Shown: positions 41,576 to 50,201, counted from the stretch's first letter. The stretch: 64,000 nucleotides of DNA from JAIBJN01 sp963825255 (GCA_963825255.1 CAWGSF010000009.1:434001-498000), one strand, 5' to 3'. Notes: generated from the sequence alone by a model not told the origin. Program-made: numbers and translations.

Positions 41576-43794
41576 CAGCCCTGCTCTCCCGGGAGCCTCG
41601 AGACCTGCACGCGGTCTCCGAGGCCGGCCGCGTGCTCCTCGGCGATGCGCGCGACCCCGGTCCGGAGCCGACGGCTCAGCGCGGCCCGGAGCTCGCGCGA
41701 CGTGCCGTTGGACGTCACAAGGACGGTCTCGCCCTGCCCGATTCCCCGCGTCTGCGCGTCCTCGTGGGCGAGCTCGACCTCGGCGGCCGGGCGCTGGAAC
41801 TGGAGCTGGGGGATGCGCTCGACGGCGGCGCCGCTGAAGAGCGCGCGGAACCGGACGAGCTCGAGCCCCGGCTCGGAGGACCTGCCGGTGGGCGTCTCGG
41901 GGTCCGGATGCGACCACGCGAACGCGTCCGCGGGGGGGAGCTCAACCTGCTCGGCGGCTGTCGGGGCCGCCCAGGGATCGATCGCGACCCCTAGGCGCTC
42001 GCCGAGCCGGGCGAGCCACTCGAGCTCGTCGAGCCCGCGGGGGACGACGGCCCGGCGCAGGCGCTGCGGGCGTCCCTCGAGGTTGACGAACGTCCCCTCC
42101 TTCTCGAGGTAGCTGGTGCCCGGGAGGACGAGGTGGGCCCAGCCGGTCAGCTCGCTCTGGAACATCGTCCAGGCGAGGACGAAGCGGGCGCGCTCGGCGA
42201 GTCCGAGCACGCGCGTGTCGTACGCCGCCTCGTCGCCGGAGACGATGAGCGCTCCGATCTCGCCGTCGGGCGGCGGTTCGGAACGGCCCTCGCCGAGGCC
42301 TCGCCAGGCGGCCGCGACGCCGCGGCCGTTCGGGGTGCGCGGCAGCGCGTAGACGGCCACGTCAGCCTTGGCGCCCTCGCGGAGCTCGTTGGCGAGGGCG
42401 CCGACGTGGCGTCCCCCGGTCGGGTCGTCGTCGGACCAGATCAGCGCGATGCGGGATGCCTTGCCGAGGGCCTTCGCGGTCGCCTGCAGCTCCTTGGGGA
42501 CGTCCTTGCCGTCCCGGAGGGCGGTGCAGATCTGCGGTGCGGAGCCCGGCGCGACCTGGACGTTCCCCGAGGCGTTCAGCGTGACGATCTCGGCGCCCGC
42601 CCTGCGGGCCGCGCGCAGCCAGAGGTCGACGACGGGCGCCCGCTCCACGACGGGGTCGTCGCCGAGGACGAGGCAGAGATCGGCGCGAGCGATCGCGGAG
42701 AGCGGAGCCCGGAAGGCGTCGAGCGCCGGGTCCCAGTCCTCGGGGAGGACCGCTGCATCGGAGCCGAGGCCCTCCCGGACGATCCGCGCGAGCGCGGTCG
42801 CCTGCTCGACGGTCTCGCCGCCCGAGAACGCGACGACGACGTTGCCCCCGGCGGCGCGAAGGCCCTTCTCCGCCTTATCGAGCGCCTCGTCGAAGGAGAC
42901 CGGGTCCAGACCGCGCAACCGGGCGCGGACGAGCGGCTCGCGAACACGGTCCTCGGCGCGAAGGTGGTCGTACGCGAAGCGCCCCTTGTCGCAGAGCCAC
43001 CCCTCGTGGATCTCCGGGTGGTTCCGGGAGAGGATCCGCGCGACCGATCCCTCGCGGGTCGTCGCCCAGACGTTGCAACCGACCGGGCAGAGGCCGCAGA
43101 CGGTGGGCACGTTCTGGATCTCCCACGGGCGCGCGCGGAAGCGGTAGGTCGTGGATGTCAGCGCCCCGACGGGGCAGAGCTCGAGGACGTTCCCGGAGAA
43201 GTGCGCCCGGTACGGCTCGTCCTCGAAGGTCGCGATCATCGACTGCGCGCCGCGGTTCACCGCCACGAGCTGGCCGTCCTCGGACACGTCCTCCGAGAAG
43301 CGCGTGCACCGGTAGCAGAGGATGCAGCGCTCGCGGTCGAGCGCGATGAGCGGCGAGACGGGGATCGGCTTGTCGAAGGTGCGCTTCGGGAAGTGCATGC
43401 GCGTCGTGCCCGGGCCGAACCGGAACGTGAGGTCCTGGAGGGGGCACTCGCCGCCCTTGTCGCAGTCCGGGCAGTCGAGCGGGTGGTTGAGGAGGATGAA
43501 CTCGAGGACGGCGCTCTGCCCCGCAGCCGCCTTCTCGCTCGTCCCGGCGGTGCGGAGGACGAGGCCGTCCTGGGCCGTGAGCGTGCACGCCGCCTGGAGC
43601 TTCGGGAGGCCCTCGACCTCGCAAAGACACATCCGGCACGCGCCGACGGGCGGCCCGAGCCTCGGCTCGTAGCAGAAGACCGGGATCTCGATTCCCGCCG
43701 CGAGCGCGGTCTCGACCATCCCCTGCCCCTTCGCGACCTGGAGCTCGCGGTCGTCGACGGTGACGGTGACGAGCTCGGGCGTCGTCATCGGCAC
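41575..43794 (-). CDS. nuoG: NADH-quinone oxidoreductase subunit G
   Basis: 739 residues. N-terminal [2Fe-2S] domain: CYEPRLGPPVGACRMCLCE plus a following Cys (QAACTL). His-ligated cluster: HPLDCPDCDKGGECPLQD. Two-cluster region: CILCYRCTRFSED with CPVGAL, and CGLCPVGCNVW with the N7-type fourth Cys missing from view. The C-terminal half is the molybdopterin-oxidoreductase-like fold without cofactor. The end (from about 640) resembles the MopB binding domain. GTG 43794, with ATG 43788 an alternative. Confidence 0.95.
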   Translation of the reverse strand: MPMTTPELVTVTVDDRELQVAKGQGMVETALAAGIEIPVFCYEPRLGPPVGACRMCLCEVEGLPKLQAACTLTAQDGLVLRTAGTSEKAAAGQSAVLEFILLNHPLDCPDCDKGGECPLQDLTFRFGPGTTRMHFPKRTFDKPIPVSPLIALDRERCILCYRCTRFSEDVSEDGQLVAVNRGAQSMIATFEDEPYRAHFSGNVLELCPVGALTSTTYRFRARPWEIQNVPTVCGLCPVGCNVWATTREGSVARILSRNHPEIHEGWLCDKGRFAYDHLRAEDRVREPLVRARLRGLDPVSFDEALDKAEKGLRAAGGNVVVAFSGGETVEQATALARIVREGLGSDAAVLPEDWDPALDAFRAPLSAIARADLCLVLGDDPVVERAPVVDLWLRAARRAGAEIVTLNASGNVQVAPGSAPQICTALRDGKDVPKELQATAKALGKASRIALIWSDDDPTGGRHVGALANELREGAKADVAVYALPRTPNGRGVAAAWRGLGEGRSEPPPDGEIGALIVSGDEAAYDTRVLGLAERARFVLAWTMFQSELTGWAHLVLPGTSYLEKEGTFVNLEGRPQRLRRAVVPRGLDELEWLARLGERLGVAIDPWAAPTAAEQVELPPADAFAWSHPDPETPTGRSSEPGLELVRFRALFSGAAVERIPQLQFQRPAAEVELAHEDAQTRGIGQGETVLVTSNGTSRELRAALSRRLRTGVARIAEEHAAGLGDRVQVSRLPGEQG

Positions 43795-43835
43795 GCTCCC
43801 GTGACACTCCGCGCGCCCTGCGCGCGTCTCGGGGA

Positions 43836-43875
43836 GGTACGCTCGAAGCGGAGGGAGGCCCGCGGCGGCCCCGGG
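43836..43875. repeat. 40-base dispersed repeat, copy 1 (nuoF-nuoG gap)
   Basis: Begins GGTACGCTCGAAGCGG and ends CGGCCCCGGG; identical over 40 bases to 50162-50201. It occupies the middle of the 100-base nuoF-nuoG gap, the largest in the nuo operon. In the plus direction it contains TACGCT, a -10-like hexamer, and GGAGGGAGG. Read on the minus strand it lies just before the nuoG start region's upstream side. Confidence 0.75.
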
Positions 43876-43894
43876 ATCGTCCCTTCTCGACGGC

Positions 43895-45253
43895 TCATGC
43901 CGGAGCGGGGACCTCGATCTCGCGGCGCAGGCGGGCGTGGTGCTGGTCGACGGGCGCGAGGAGGCCCTCGAGCGACGACTTGCCCCCGAAGGGGCAGCCG
44001 CCCTCGTCGATGTGGCGCTGGTACTCGTCGCGGAACCGCGCGACGTAGCTCGCCACCGGCATCGCCGCCGCGTCGCCCAGCGGGCACAGGCAGTTGCCGA
44101 GAATGCGGTCGCAGACGTCCAGGAGCACGTCGAGCTCGCCCTGCGATGCCTCGCCGGCCTCGATCTTGTGCAGGAGCTGCACCATCCACCGCGTGCCCTC
44201 CCGGCACGGCGTGCACTTCCCGCACGACTCGTGCATGTAGAACTGCGCGACGCGGAGCCCGAGCTGAACCATGCAGCACCGGTCGTCGATCACGATGACG
44301 GCGCCCGAGCCGAGCATCGTCCCGGCCGCGGCCATCGAGTCGAAGTCGAGCGGCGTGTCGACGTCCGCCGCGGTGAGGACGGGCACGGACGACCCGCCCG
44401 GGATGATCGCCTTCAGCTCGCGGCCGTCGGGGATGCCGCCGCCGATGTCGTAGACGAGCTCGCGCAGGGTCGTGCCCAGCTCGAGCTCGTAGTTGCCGCC
44501 CCGCGCGACGTTGCCCGAGAGCGAGAAGACCCGCGTGCCGGCGGAGTTCTCGACGCCGATCTGCGCGTAGCGCTTGCCCCCCATCGTGACGATGCTGGGC
44601 ACCGTCGCCAACGTCTCGACGTTGTTGATGAGCGTCGGCGCCGCGTAGAGGCCCGAGATGGCGGGGAACGGCGGCTTCGTCCGCGGCTGCCCGCGGTTGC
44701 CCTCGAGCGACTCGAGGAGCCCGGTCTCCTCCCCGCAGATGTAGGCGCCCGCGCCCCGGTGCACGACGATCGTGAGGTTCCAGCCGGAGCCGAGCACGTT
44801 CTTTCCGACGAACCCCGCCTTGCGCGCCTCCTCGAGCGCGGCGGTCACGATCTCGAACTCGGTCAGGTACTCGCCGCGGAGGTAGATGAACGCCTGCTGG
44901 GAGCCGATCGTGTAGGCGGCGATCACCACTCCCTCGACGAACCGGTGCGGGACGCGCGCCATGATCTCCCGGTCCTTGAAGGTGCCCGGCTCGGACTCGT
45001 CCGCGTTGACGACGAGGTAGATGGGCTTCGGCGTGTCCTCCGGCTTGGGGAGGAAGCTCGCCTTGCGGCCCATGGGGAAGCCGGCGCCGCCGCGGCCGCG
45101 GACGTCGGCGGCCAGCAGCTCGTCGAGGACGGCCTGGCGGTCCATGCCCAGCGCCTTGCGGAGCGCCTGGTAGCCGCCGATCGCCTCGTACTCGGCGAGC
45201 TTCGTCAGGTCGCGGGTGTCGGCGTGCTCGAGGAGGAGCTCTCTAGCCGCCAT
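43895..45253 (-). CDS. nuoF: NADH-quinone oxidoreductase subunit F (NADH/FMN)
   Basis: 452 residues; oxidises NADH with FMN and cluster N3. Seen: RGRGGAGFPMGRKASFLP (NADH loop), NADESEPGTFKDR, GAGAYICGEETGLLESLEG (FMN site), and the N3 cysteines in SCGKCTPCREGTRW with a later Cys in RILGNCLCPLGDAA. GTG start region overlaps the nuoE stop by 11 bases. Confidence 0.97.
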   Translation of the reverse strand: MAARELLLEHADTRDLTKLAEYEAIGGYQALRKALGMDRQAVLDELLAADVRGRGGAGFPMGRKASFLPKPEDTPKPIYLVVNADESEPGTFKDREIMARVPHRFVEGVVIAAYTIGSQQAFIYLRGEYLTEFEIVTAALEEARKAGFVGKNVLGSGWNLTIVVHRGAGAYICGEETGLLESLEGNRGQPRTKPPFPAISGLYAAPTLINNVETLATVPSIVTMGGKRYAQIGVENSAGTRVFSLSGNVARGGNYELELGTTLRELVYDIGGGIPDGRELKAIIPGGSSVPVLTAADVDTPLDFDSMAAAGTMLGSGAVIVIDDRCCMVQLGLRVAQFYMHESCGKCTPCREGTRWMVQLLHKIEAGEASQGELDVLLDVCDRILGNCLCPLGDAAAMPVASYVARFRDEYQRHIDEGGCPFGGKSSLEGLLAPVDQHHARLRREIEVPAPA

Positions 45254-45725
45254 CGCGCAGCTCCTGGACGATCACGGGAACGTCCTCGGCCCGGACCGGC
45301 TCGCGGTACCGATGGTCGACCGCGACGACGGTGCCCCACCCGCAGCCACCGGCGCACTCCACCGTGCGCAGCGTCACCTCGCCGTCGGGGGTCGTCTCCC
45401 CGGCGCCGACGCCGAGCGCCTGCTCGAATGCCTCCAGGACCTGCCGGGCGCCGACGAGCGCGCACGAGACGTTCGTGCAGACCTCGACCAGGTGCCGGCC
45501 CACCGGCTCCAGGTGGTACATGTCGTAGAAGGACGCGATCGAGTGGCAGTAGGCGGGCGTCAGCTCGAGCGCCTCCGCGACCTCCTGGAACGCCTCGGGG
45601 GGCAGCCAGCCGCCGTGCTCCTCCTGGGCGAGCCGGAGCGCGGGCATGACTGCCGACCGGCTCTCGGGGTAGTGCGCTGCGATCTTCCGGATGCGGTCGT
45701 AGAGGGTGGTCGCCGCCTTCGCCAT
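45243..45725 (-). CDS. nuoE: NADH-quinone oxidoreductase subunit E, [2Fe-2S]
   Basis: 160 residues, thioredoxin-like fold. The four ligands of cluster N1a are in VCTNVSCALVG and VECAGGCGWG. The N-terminal helix region SAVMPALRLAQEEHGGWLP and PAYCHSIASFYDMYHLEPVG are typical. Start ATG 45725 abuts the nuoD stop with no gap. Confidence 0.96.
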   Translation of the reverse strand: MAKAATTLYDRIRKIAAHYPESRSAVMPALRLAQEEHGGWLPPEAFQEVAEALELTPAYCHSIASFYDMYHLEPVGRHLVEVCTNVSCALVGARQVLEAFEQALGVGAGETTPDGEVTLRTVECAGGCGWGTVVAVDHRYREPVRAEDVPVIVQELRDGG

Positions 45726-46988
45726 TCAGCGATCGACCTCCCCCATGACGGTGTCGAGGGAGCCGACGATCGCGATCAGGTCGGCGACGAGCGCGTCGCT
45801 CATGCAGGTGGCCGTCGCCTCGAGCGCGACGAACGACGGCGCCCGGAACTTCACGCGCCACGGCTTCGGGCCGCCGTCGGAGACGAGGTAGCAGCCGAGC
45901 TCGCCGCGCGGGGACTCGATGGTGACGTAGACCTCGCCCTCCGGGACCCGGTAGCCCTCCGTGACGAGCTTGAAGTGGTGGATCAGGCTCTCCATCGACG
46001 TGTGCAGCTCGTTCCGCGGCGGCAGGACGATCTTGCGGTCGTCGACGATCCACGGCCCCTCTGGCATGCCGTCGAGCGCCTGCTGGACGATGCGCGTCGA
46101 CTGGCGCATCTCGTCCATGTGGACGCGGTACCGGTCGAAGACGTCGCCGTTCGGATAGACGGGCACGTCGAAGTCGACCTGGTCGTACGCGAGATATGGC
46201 TGCGTCTTCCGCAGGTCCCAGTCGACGCCGGAGGCCCGCAGCACCGGGCCCGACTGCCCGAGCGCGATGGCGTCGTCGGCGGAGAGGAGCCCGATCCCCT
46301 GGGTGCGCTCGAGCCAGATCGCCTGGCCGGAGAGGAGCGCCTCGTAGTCGTCGATGCGCTTCTGCATCGTGTCGGCGAACGCGCGGCACTCGTCGTAGAA
46401 GCCGACGGGGATGTCCTCCGCCAGCCCGCCCGCCTGGAAGTAGCGCGTGTGCATGCGCACGCCGGTGACGAGCTCGAACAGGTCGAGGATGGCGTCGCGC
46501 TCGCGGAAGCAGTACCAGAACATCGAGATGGCTCCCAGCTCGAGCGCCGACGTCCCCAGCCATACGAGGTGCGAGTGGATGCGGTTCAGCTCGCACAGGA
46601 GCATGCGCATCCACTGCGCCTTCGGCGGCGGCTCGACCCCGAGGAGCTTCTCGATCGCGAGGACGAAGACGAGCTCGTTGTTCTGGAAGGAGACGTAGTC
46701 GATCCGCTCGGGGTACGTGATCGCCTTCCAGTACGTCTTCGCCTCCATGTTCTTCTCGAAGCCGGTGTGGAGGTAGCCGACGACGGCGGCGAGGCCGACG
46801 ACGCGCTCGCCGTTGAGCTCGACGATCAGGCGGAGGACGCCGTGGGTCGAGGGGTGGTTCGGCCCGAAGTTGACCTCGAGGATGTCCCCCTCCTCGCGAA
46901 GCGAGGGGTCGACCTGCAGCACGGTCGGGATCGGCGCTGGGACGCGGGTTCCTTCGTAGATCGCGGCCCTCGGTTCGGCGATCGCCAT
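45726..46988 (-). CDS. nuoD: NADH-quinone oxidoreductase subunit D (49 kDa)
   Basis: 420 residues; quinone-binding subunit related to [NiFe] hydrogenase large subunits. Seen: NFGPNHPSTHGVLRLIVEL (quinone His), GYLHTGFEKNMEAKTY, RMLLCELNRIHSHLVW, and the C-terminal IESPRGELGCYLVSDGGPKP with RAPSF. ATG 46988. Separate from nuoC, as in other Actinobacteria (not the NuoCD fusion of E. coli). Confidence 0.97.
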   Translation of the reverse strand: MAIAEPRAAIYEGTRVPAPIPTVLQVDPSLREEGDILEVNFGPNHPSTHGVLRLIVELNGERVVGLAAVVGYLHTGFEKNMEAKTYWKAITYPERIDYVSFQNNELVFVLAIEKLLGVEPPPKAQWMRMLLCELNRIHSHLVWLGTSALELGAISMFWYCFRERDAILDLFELVTGVRMHTRYFQAGGLAEDIPVGFYDECRAFADTMQKRIDDYEALLSGQAIWLERTQGIGLLSADDAIALGQSGPVLRASGVDWDLRKTQPYLAYDQVDFDVPVYPNGDVFDRYRVHMDEMRQSTRIVQQALDGMPEGPWIVDDRKIVLPPRNELHTSMESLIHHFKLVTEGYRVPEGEVYVTIESPRGELGCYLVSDGGPKPWRVKFRAPSFVALEATATCMSDALVADLIAIVGSLDTVMGEVDR

Positions 46989-46999
46989 GACCCGCTCGC

Positions 47000-47554
47000 T
47001 CACTCCTCGCCCGAGAAGCGGACCGGTTCGCCGCCCAGCGGATAGTCCTTGCGGAGCGGATGGCCTTCCCAGTCGTCGTCGAGGAGGATCCGGACAAGGT
47101 TCGGATGGCCCTCGACGGCGATGCCCATCAGGTCGAACGCCTCCCGCTCGTGCCAGTCGGCCGTCGGCCAGATCGTGACGACGCTCGCCACGGGCTCGCC
47201 ATCCTCGCACCAGACCTGGAGGCGCAGCCGCGGGGCCTCCCGTGCGCCGGACTCGACCCGGAGGAGGTGGTAGGAGACCGCGAACCGCGCGGGCCTCGGC
47301 CCCGGCTGGGAATGCAGGCCCCACGAGCCCGGGTTGTTGATGTCGCGCCCGCGCGGATCACCCCAGTAGCCGGCGACCCGGGGGCGCTCCCAGCCGAGGT
47401 AGTCGGCGGCGGCGATGTCCGAGAGGAAGTTGAAGCCGGCCTCGTCCCGCAACCACCGCGCCGCGTCGAGCAGACGCTCGCGCTCGACGACGACGGTCGG
47501 CTCCCCGTGGACGTCCTGCTCCCCGAGATAGCCGGGCACCGTCTCCCAGGTCAC
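47000..47554 (-). CDS. nuoC: NADH-quinone oxidoreductase subunit C (30 kDa)
   Basis: 184 residues. The 30-kDa signature WHEREAFDLMGIAVEGHPN is followed by RILLDDDWEGHPLRKDYPLG. The N-terminal part has the usual LRDEAGFNFLSDIAAADYLG. GTG 47554 overlaps the nuoB stop (GTGA). Confidence 0.95.
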   Translation of the reverse strand: MTWETVPGYLGEQDVHGEPTVVVERERLLDAARWLRDEAGFNFLSDIAAADYLGWERPRVAGYWGDPRGRDINNPGSWGLHSQPGPRPARFAVSYHLLRVESGAREAPRLRLQVWCEDGEPVASVVTIWPTADWHEREAFDLMGIAVEGHPNLVRILLDDDWEGHPLRKDYPLGGEPVRFSGEE

Positions 47555-48138
47555 TCGGCGACCCCGCGGATCTCGTACGCGGGCGGGACGCCCGCCTGGA
47601 TCTTCTCCTGGAGGCGCACGATGCCTTCGAGCAGGGCCTCCGGCCGGGGCGGGCAGCCCGGGACGTGGATGTCCACGGAGACGATCTTGTCGACGCCCTG
47701 GAGGATGGCGTAGTTGTTGAACATCCCGCCGGAGCTCGCGCACGCCCCCATGGCGATGACCCACTTCGGCTCGAGCATCTGGTCGTAGATCTGGCGCAGG
47801 GGCGCCGCCATCTTGTGGGAGACGCGCCCGGAGACGATGAGGAGATCGGCCTGCCGCGGCGAGGAGCGGAAGACCTCGGCGCCGAAGCGGGAGACGTCGT
47901 AGCGCGAGGAGACGATGGACATCATCTCGATGGCGCAGCACGCGAGCCCGAACGTGTCCGGCCAGATGGAGTAGCTCTGCGCCCACGAGACCGCCTTCTC
48001 GACGGTGGTGAGCATGAGCCGCTGCTCGAGCTCGTCGGCGCCGAGCTCGCGCTCGAAGACGCTTGGCCCCTTCGCCTTCATCAGCGTCCGCTCGGAGTTG
48101 ACGCCGTAGTCGGCCAGCCGCTTGCCTTTCACCGCCAT
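47551..48138 (-). CDS. nuoB: NADH-quinone oxidoreductase subunit B, cluster N2
   Basis: 195 residues; holds the terminal [4Fe-4S] cluster N2 next to the quinone. Ligands: FGLACCAIEMM (two adjacent Cys), MGACASSGGMFNNY and VPGCPPRPEAL. ATG 48138 is used because it overlaps the nuoA end and begins at the usual place; the earlier in-frame codon at 48159 lies deep in nuoA. Confidence 0.96.
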   Translation of the reverse strand: MAVKGKRLADYGVNSERTLMKAKGPSVFERELGADELEQRLMLTTVEKAVSWAQSYSIWPDTFGLACCAIEMMSIVSSRYDVSRFGAEVFRSSPRQADLLIVSGRVSHKMAAPLRQIYDQMLEPKWVIAMGACASSGGMFNNYAILQGVDKIVSVDIHVPGCPPRPEALLEGIVRLQEKIQAGVPPAYEIRGVAE

Positions 48139-48515
48139 TCGAGCGCACCCCGCTTCCACACGTAGACGTAGGCGACGGCGAGGATCGCGATGAAGAAGCC
48201 GAACTCCGCGAGAGCGAACGGGCCGACCGCGTCGAGAACGACCGCGACCGGGTACAGGAAGACGATCTCGATGTCGAAGACGATGAAGAGCATCGCGGTG
48301 AGGTAGAAGCTCACCGTGAAGCGCTGCTGCTTGGGCGGGCCGGTCGAGACGCCCGACTCGAAGGGCATCTTCTGCGCCGTCGGCGCCCGCCCCTTCCGTC
48401 GCGTCGAGAAGACGAACGAGAAGAGCAGCATCGAGGCCGGGATGGCCGCCGCGAAGAGCGCGTAGACGAGGAAGGGGAACCAGTCGTCAAGCGCGGCGAG
48501 ATGCACGGCCTGCAC
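48129..48515 (-). CDS. nuoA: NADH-quinone oxidoreductase subunit A
   Basis: 128 residues, three spans. The family loop QKMPFESGVSTGPPKQQRF (often Y-E-C-G; here F-E-S-G) and YLTAMLFIVFDIEIVFLYP are diagnostic. GTG 48515 is chosen because the -10 box TAGGAT (48523-48528) leaves seven bases before it, whereas ATG 48524 would overlap the box; if the promoter call is wrong, ATG 48524 is the start. First gene of the 18.8-kb train. Confidence 0.93.
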   Translation of the reverse strand: MQAVHLAALDDWFPFLVYALFAAAIPASMLLFSFVFSTRRKGRAPTAQKMPFESGVSTGPPKQQRFTVSFYLTAMLFIVFDIEIVFLYPVAVVLDAVGPFALAEFGFFIAILAVAYVYVWKRGALEWR

Positions 48516-48522
48516 GCCACGC

Positions 48523-48528
48523 ATCCTA
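48523..48528 (-). promoter_or_regulatory. -10 box of the nuo operon
   Basis: TAGGAT on the minus strand, seven bases before GTG 48515. The rest of the nuoA-iscA gap (to 48653) holds the divergent iscA promoter and no gene. Confidence 0.45.
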
Positions 48529-48638
48529 GCGCTCACAAGCGTTCTGCGCGGGTGCACGGAAACCGGCTTGAGACCAGGGGAAGCGGTCTGCCTCGTGCGT
48601 CACAAAGTCGGGGTTTCCGAATCCTCTGAGGCCCCTGG

Positions 48639-48644
48639 TAGACT
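48639..48644 (+). promoter_or_regulatory. -10 box of the IscA-type gene
   Basis: TAGACT nine bases before ATG 48654. Confidence 0.45.
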
Positions 48645-48653
48645 CAGATCAGG

Positions 48654-49052
48654 ATGGTTACCGTCACCGAGAAGGCCGCCGGAAAGATCAAGGAGCTCAT
48701 GGCCGAGGAGCCGGAGGGTGAGACGAGCGTGCTCCGCGTCGCGGTCCAGGGCGGCGGCTGCTCGGGGTTCCAGTACGCGCTCGGCTTCGACCGCGGCCCC
48801 CAGGACGGTGACAACGAGATCGAGATGCACGGCGTCCGGGTCGTCATCGACCCCTTCAGCGCCCCGTATCTCGCCGGCTCGGAGATCGACTTCGTCGACG
48901 CGCTCATGGGCGCCGGGTTCGCCATCAACAACCCGAACGTGACGGCGGCCTGCGGCTGCGGATCGTCCTTCCAGGCGAAGGAAGAGGCCGGCGGCGAGCC
49001 GGCTCACACCACCGCCGCCGGCGGCGGCTGCGGCTCCGGCTGCTCGCACTGA
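48654..49052 (+). CDS. erpA: IscA/ErpA/HesB-type Fe-S assembly protein with Cys-rich tail
   Basis: 132 residues. A-type carrier fold: VTEKAAGKIKELM, VAVQGGGCSGFQYALGF (first Cys) and AACGCGSSF (two Cys), the three ligands that pass Fe-S clusters to targets. The tail after residue 105 is not part of the fold: it is a linker ending GGGCGSGCSH, adding two cysteines and a His. The divergent position to nuoA fits supply of clusters to complex I, and the next genes on its strand are an NADP reductase and fumarase. Whether it is ErpA or IscA cannot be told from sequence. Confidence 0.92.
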   Translation: MVTVTEKAAGKIKELMAEEPEGETSVLRVAVQGGGCSGFQYALGFDRGPQDGDNEIEMHGVRVVIDPFSAPYLAGSEIDFVDALMGAGFAINNPNVTAACGCGSSFQAKEEAGGEPAHTTAAGGGCGSGCSH

Positions 49053-49079
49053 CGCGCCGGGAAGTCGGCGTCTCCTCGC

Positions 49080-49085
49080 TAATCT
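49080..49085 (+). promoter_or_regulatory. -10 box of the ferredoxin-NADP reductase gene
   Basis: TAATCT ten bases before GTG 49096 (eight before the out-of-frame GTG 49094). Confidence 0.4.
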
Positions 49086-49095
49086 TCGGCCCGGT

Positions 49096-50106
49096 GTGAG
49101 CGAGCACCACGTCGTCGACGTCACGATCATCGGCGCGGGCCCCGTGGGTCTCGCCGCGGCGTACTACGCGGGCCACCGCGATGCGAGCGTGCGCATCGTC
49201 GAGAGCCTCGGCCAGATCGGCGGCCAGGTGGCCGCCGTCTATCCGGAGAAGCACGTCTACGACGTCGCGGGCCACCCCAAGATCCAGGGCCAGGCTCTCG
49301 TCGACCTCTGCGTGGAGCAGGGGCTCCAGTTCGGCGCCGAGGTCTTCCTCGACCAGGAGGTGCATGAGCTCGAGCGGGTCGAAGCCGAGGGGGAGGAGCT
49401 CCTCGTCGTCACGACCCAGCAGGGGGAGTCGTACCCCACGCGGGTGCTGATCGTCACCGCGGGCCACGGCGCCTTCGAGCCCCGCAAGCTCGAGATCGAC
49501 GACATCGACGCGTGGGAAGGACGCGGCCTCCACTACTTCGTCAAACGCAAGGAGGTCTTCCGGGACGAGACCTGCGTCATCGTGGGCGGCGGCGACTCGG
49601 CGCTCGACTGGACGCTCGGGCTCCAGGACACGGCGCGCCTGCCGATTACGCTCGTCCACCGGCGCGAGCGCTTCCGGGCGCTCGAGACGTCGGTCAAGGA
49701 GGCCCGTGAGCTCGAGGAGCAGGGCAGCGTGCGCATCTGTGCCCCGGCCGAGGTGCGCGGCGTCCACGGGGACGGCTCGATCCAGGCCGTCACCCTCGAG
49801 GACACGGGGTCGGGGGAGCGCTTCGAGCTCGAGTGCAGCGCGCTCATCACGCTGCTCGGCTTCCACTCACACCTCGGCGCAATCTCCGAGTGGGGCCTCG
49901 ACTTCCACGGGAAGCGGCAGATCCTCGTCGAGCCGTCGACCATGGAGACGTCCATCCCGGGCGTCTACGCCGCCGGCGACGTCGCCGGCTACGAGGGGAA
50001 GATCACGCTCATCTCGATCGGCTTCGGCGAGGCGGCCGTCGCCGCGAACCAGGCGATCGCCAGGATTCGGGGCGAGAAGGTCCAGCCGAAGTACTCGACG
50101 GATTAG
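49096..50106 (+). CDS. Thioredoxin-reductase-like ferredoxin-NADP(+) reductase
   Basis: 336 residues. FAD motif IIGAGPVGLAAAYYAG, GQIGGQVAAVYPEKHVYDV, NADP motif VIVGGGDSALDWTLGLQ followed by VHRRERFRA, and the closing YAAGDVAGYEGKITLISIG with FGEAAVAANQAI. No CxxC pair, so not a thioredoxin reductase; this is the YumC-type FNR that reduces ferredoxin with NADPH or the reverse. GTG 49096 start. Lies between an Fe-S carrier gene and fumC. Confidence 0.93.
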   Translation: MSEHHVVDVTIIGAGPVGLAAAYYAGHRDASVRIVESLGQIGGQVAAVYPEKHVYDVAGHPKIQGQALVDLCVEQGLQFGAEVFLDQEVHELERVEAEGEELLVVTTQQGESYPTRVLIVTAGHGAFEPRKLEIDDIDAWEGRGLHYFVKRKEVFRDETCVIVGGGDSALDWTLGLQDTARLPITLVHRRERFRALETSVKEARELEEQGSVRICAPAEVRGVHGDGSIQAVTLEDTGSGERFELECSALITLLGFHSHLGAISEWGLDFHGKRQILVEPSTMETSIPGVYAAGDVAGYEGKITLISIGFGEAAVAANQAIARIRGEKVQPKYSTD

Positions 50107-50161
50107 CCGGCCCGCGGCACGCTCTCGGCTCGATCCATCGCACACTCGCGCACCCGCGCGC

Positions 50162-50201
50162 GGTACGCTCGAAGCGGAGGGAGGCCCGCGGCGGCCCCGG
50201 G
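50162..50201. repeat. 40-base dispersed repeat, copy 2 (upstream of fumC)
   Basis: Identical over 40 bases to 43836-43875 (begins GGTACGCTCGAAGCGG, ends CGGCCCCGGG). It ends ten bases before the fumC -10 box, in the 116-base gap between the reductase gene and fumC. Flanking bases differ from copy 1, so the repeat boundary is sharp on both sides. Confidence 0.75.

Noticed and set aside
42133..44298. Very long plus-strand open frames opposite the nuo genes and elsewhere (for example 9658-11643, 33412-35862, 43937-45649)
   Set aside because: They mirror real genes on the other strand; composition is Arg/Asp/Gly-rich with no domain, as expected from codon shadowing in GC-rich DNA.
49096..50106. 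Thioredoxin reductase
   Set aside because: No CxxC pair between the FAD and NADP motifs.
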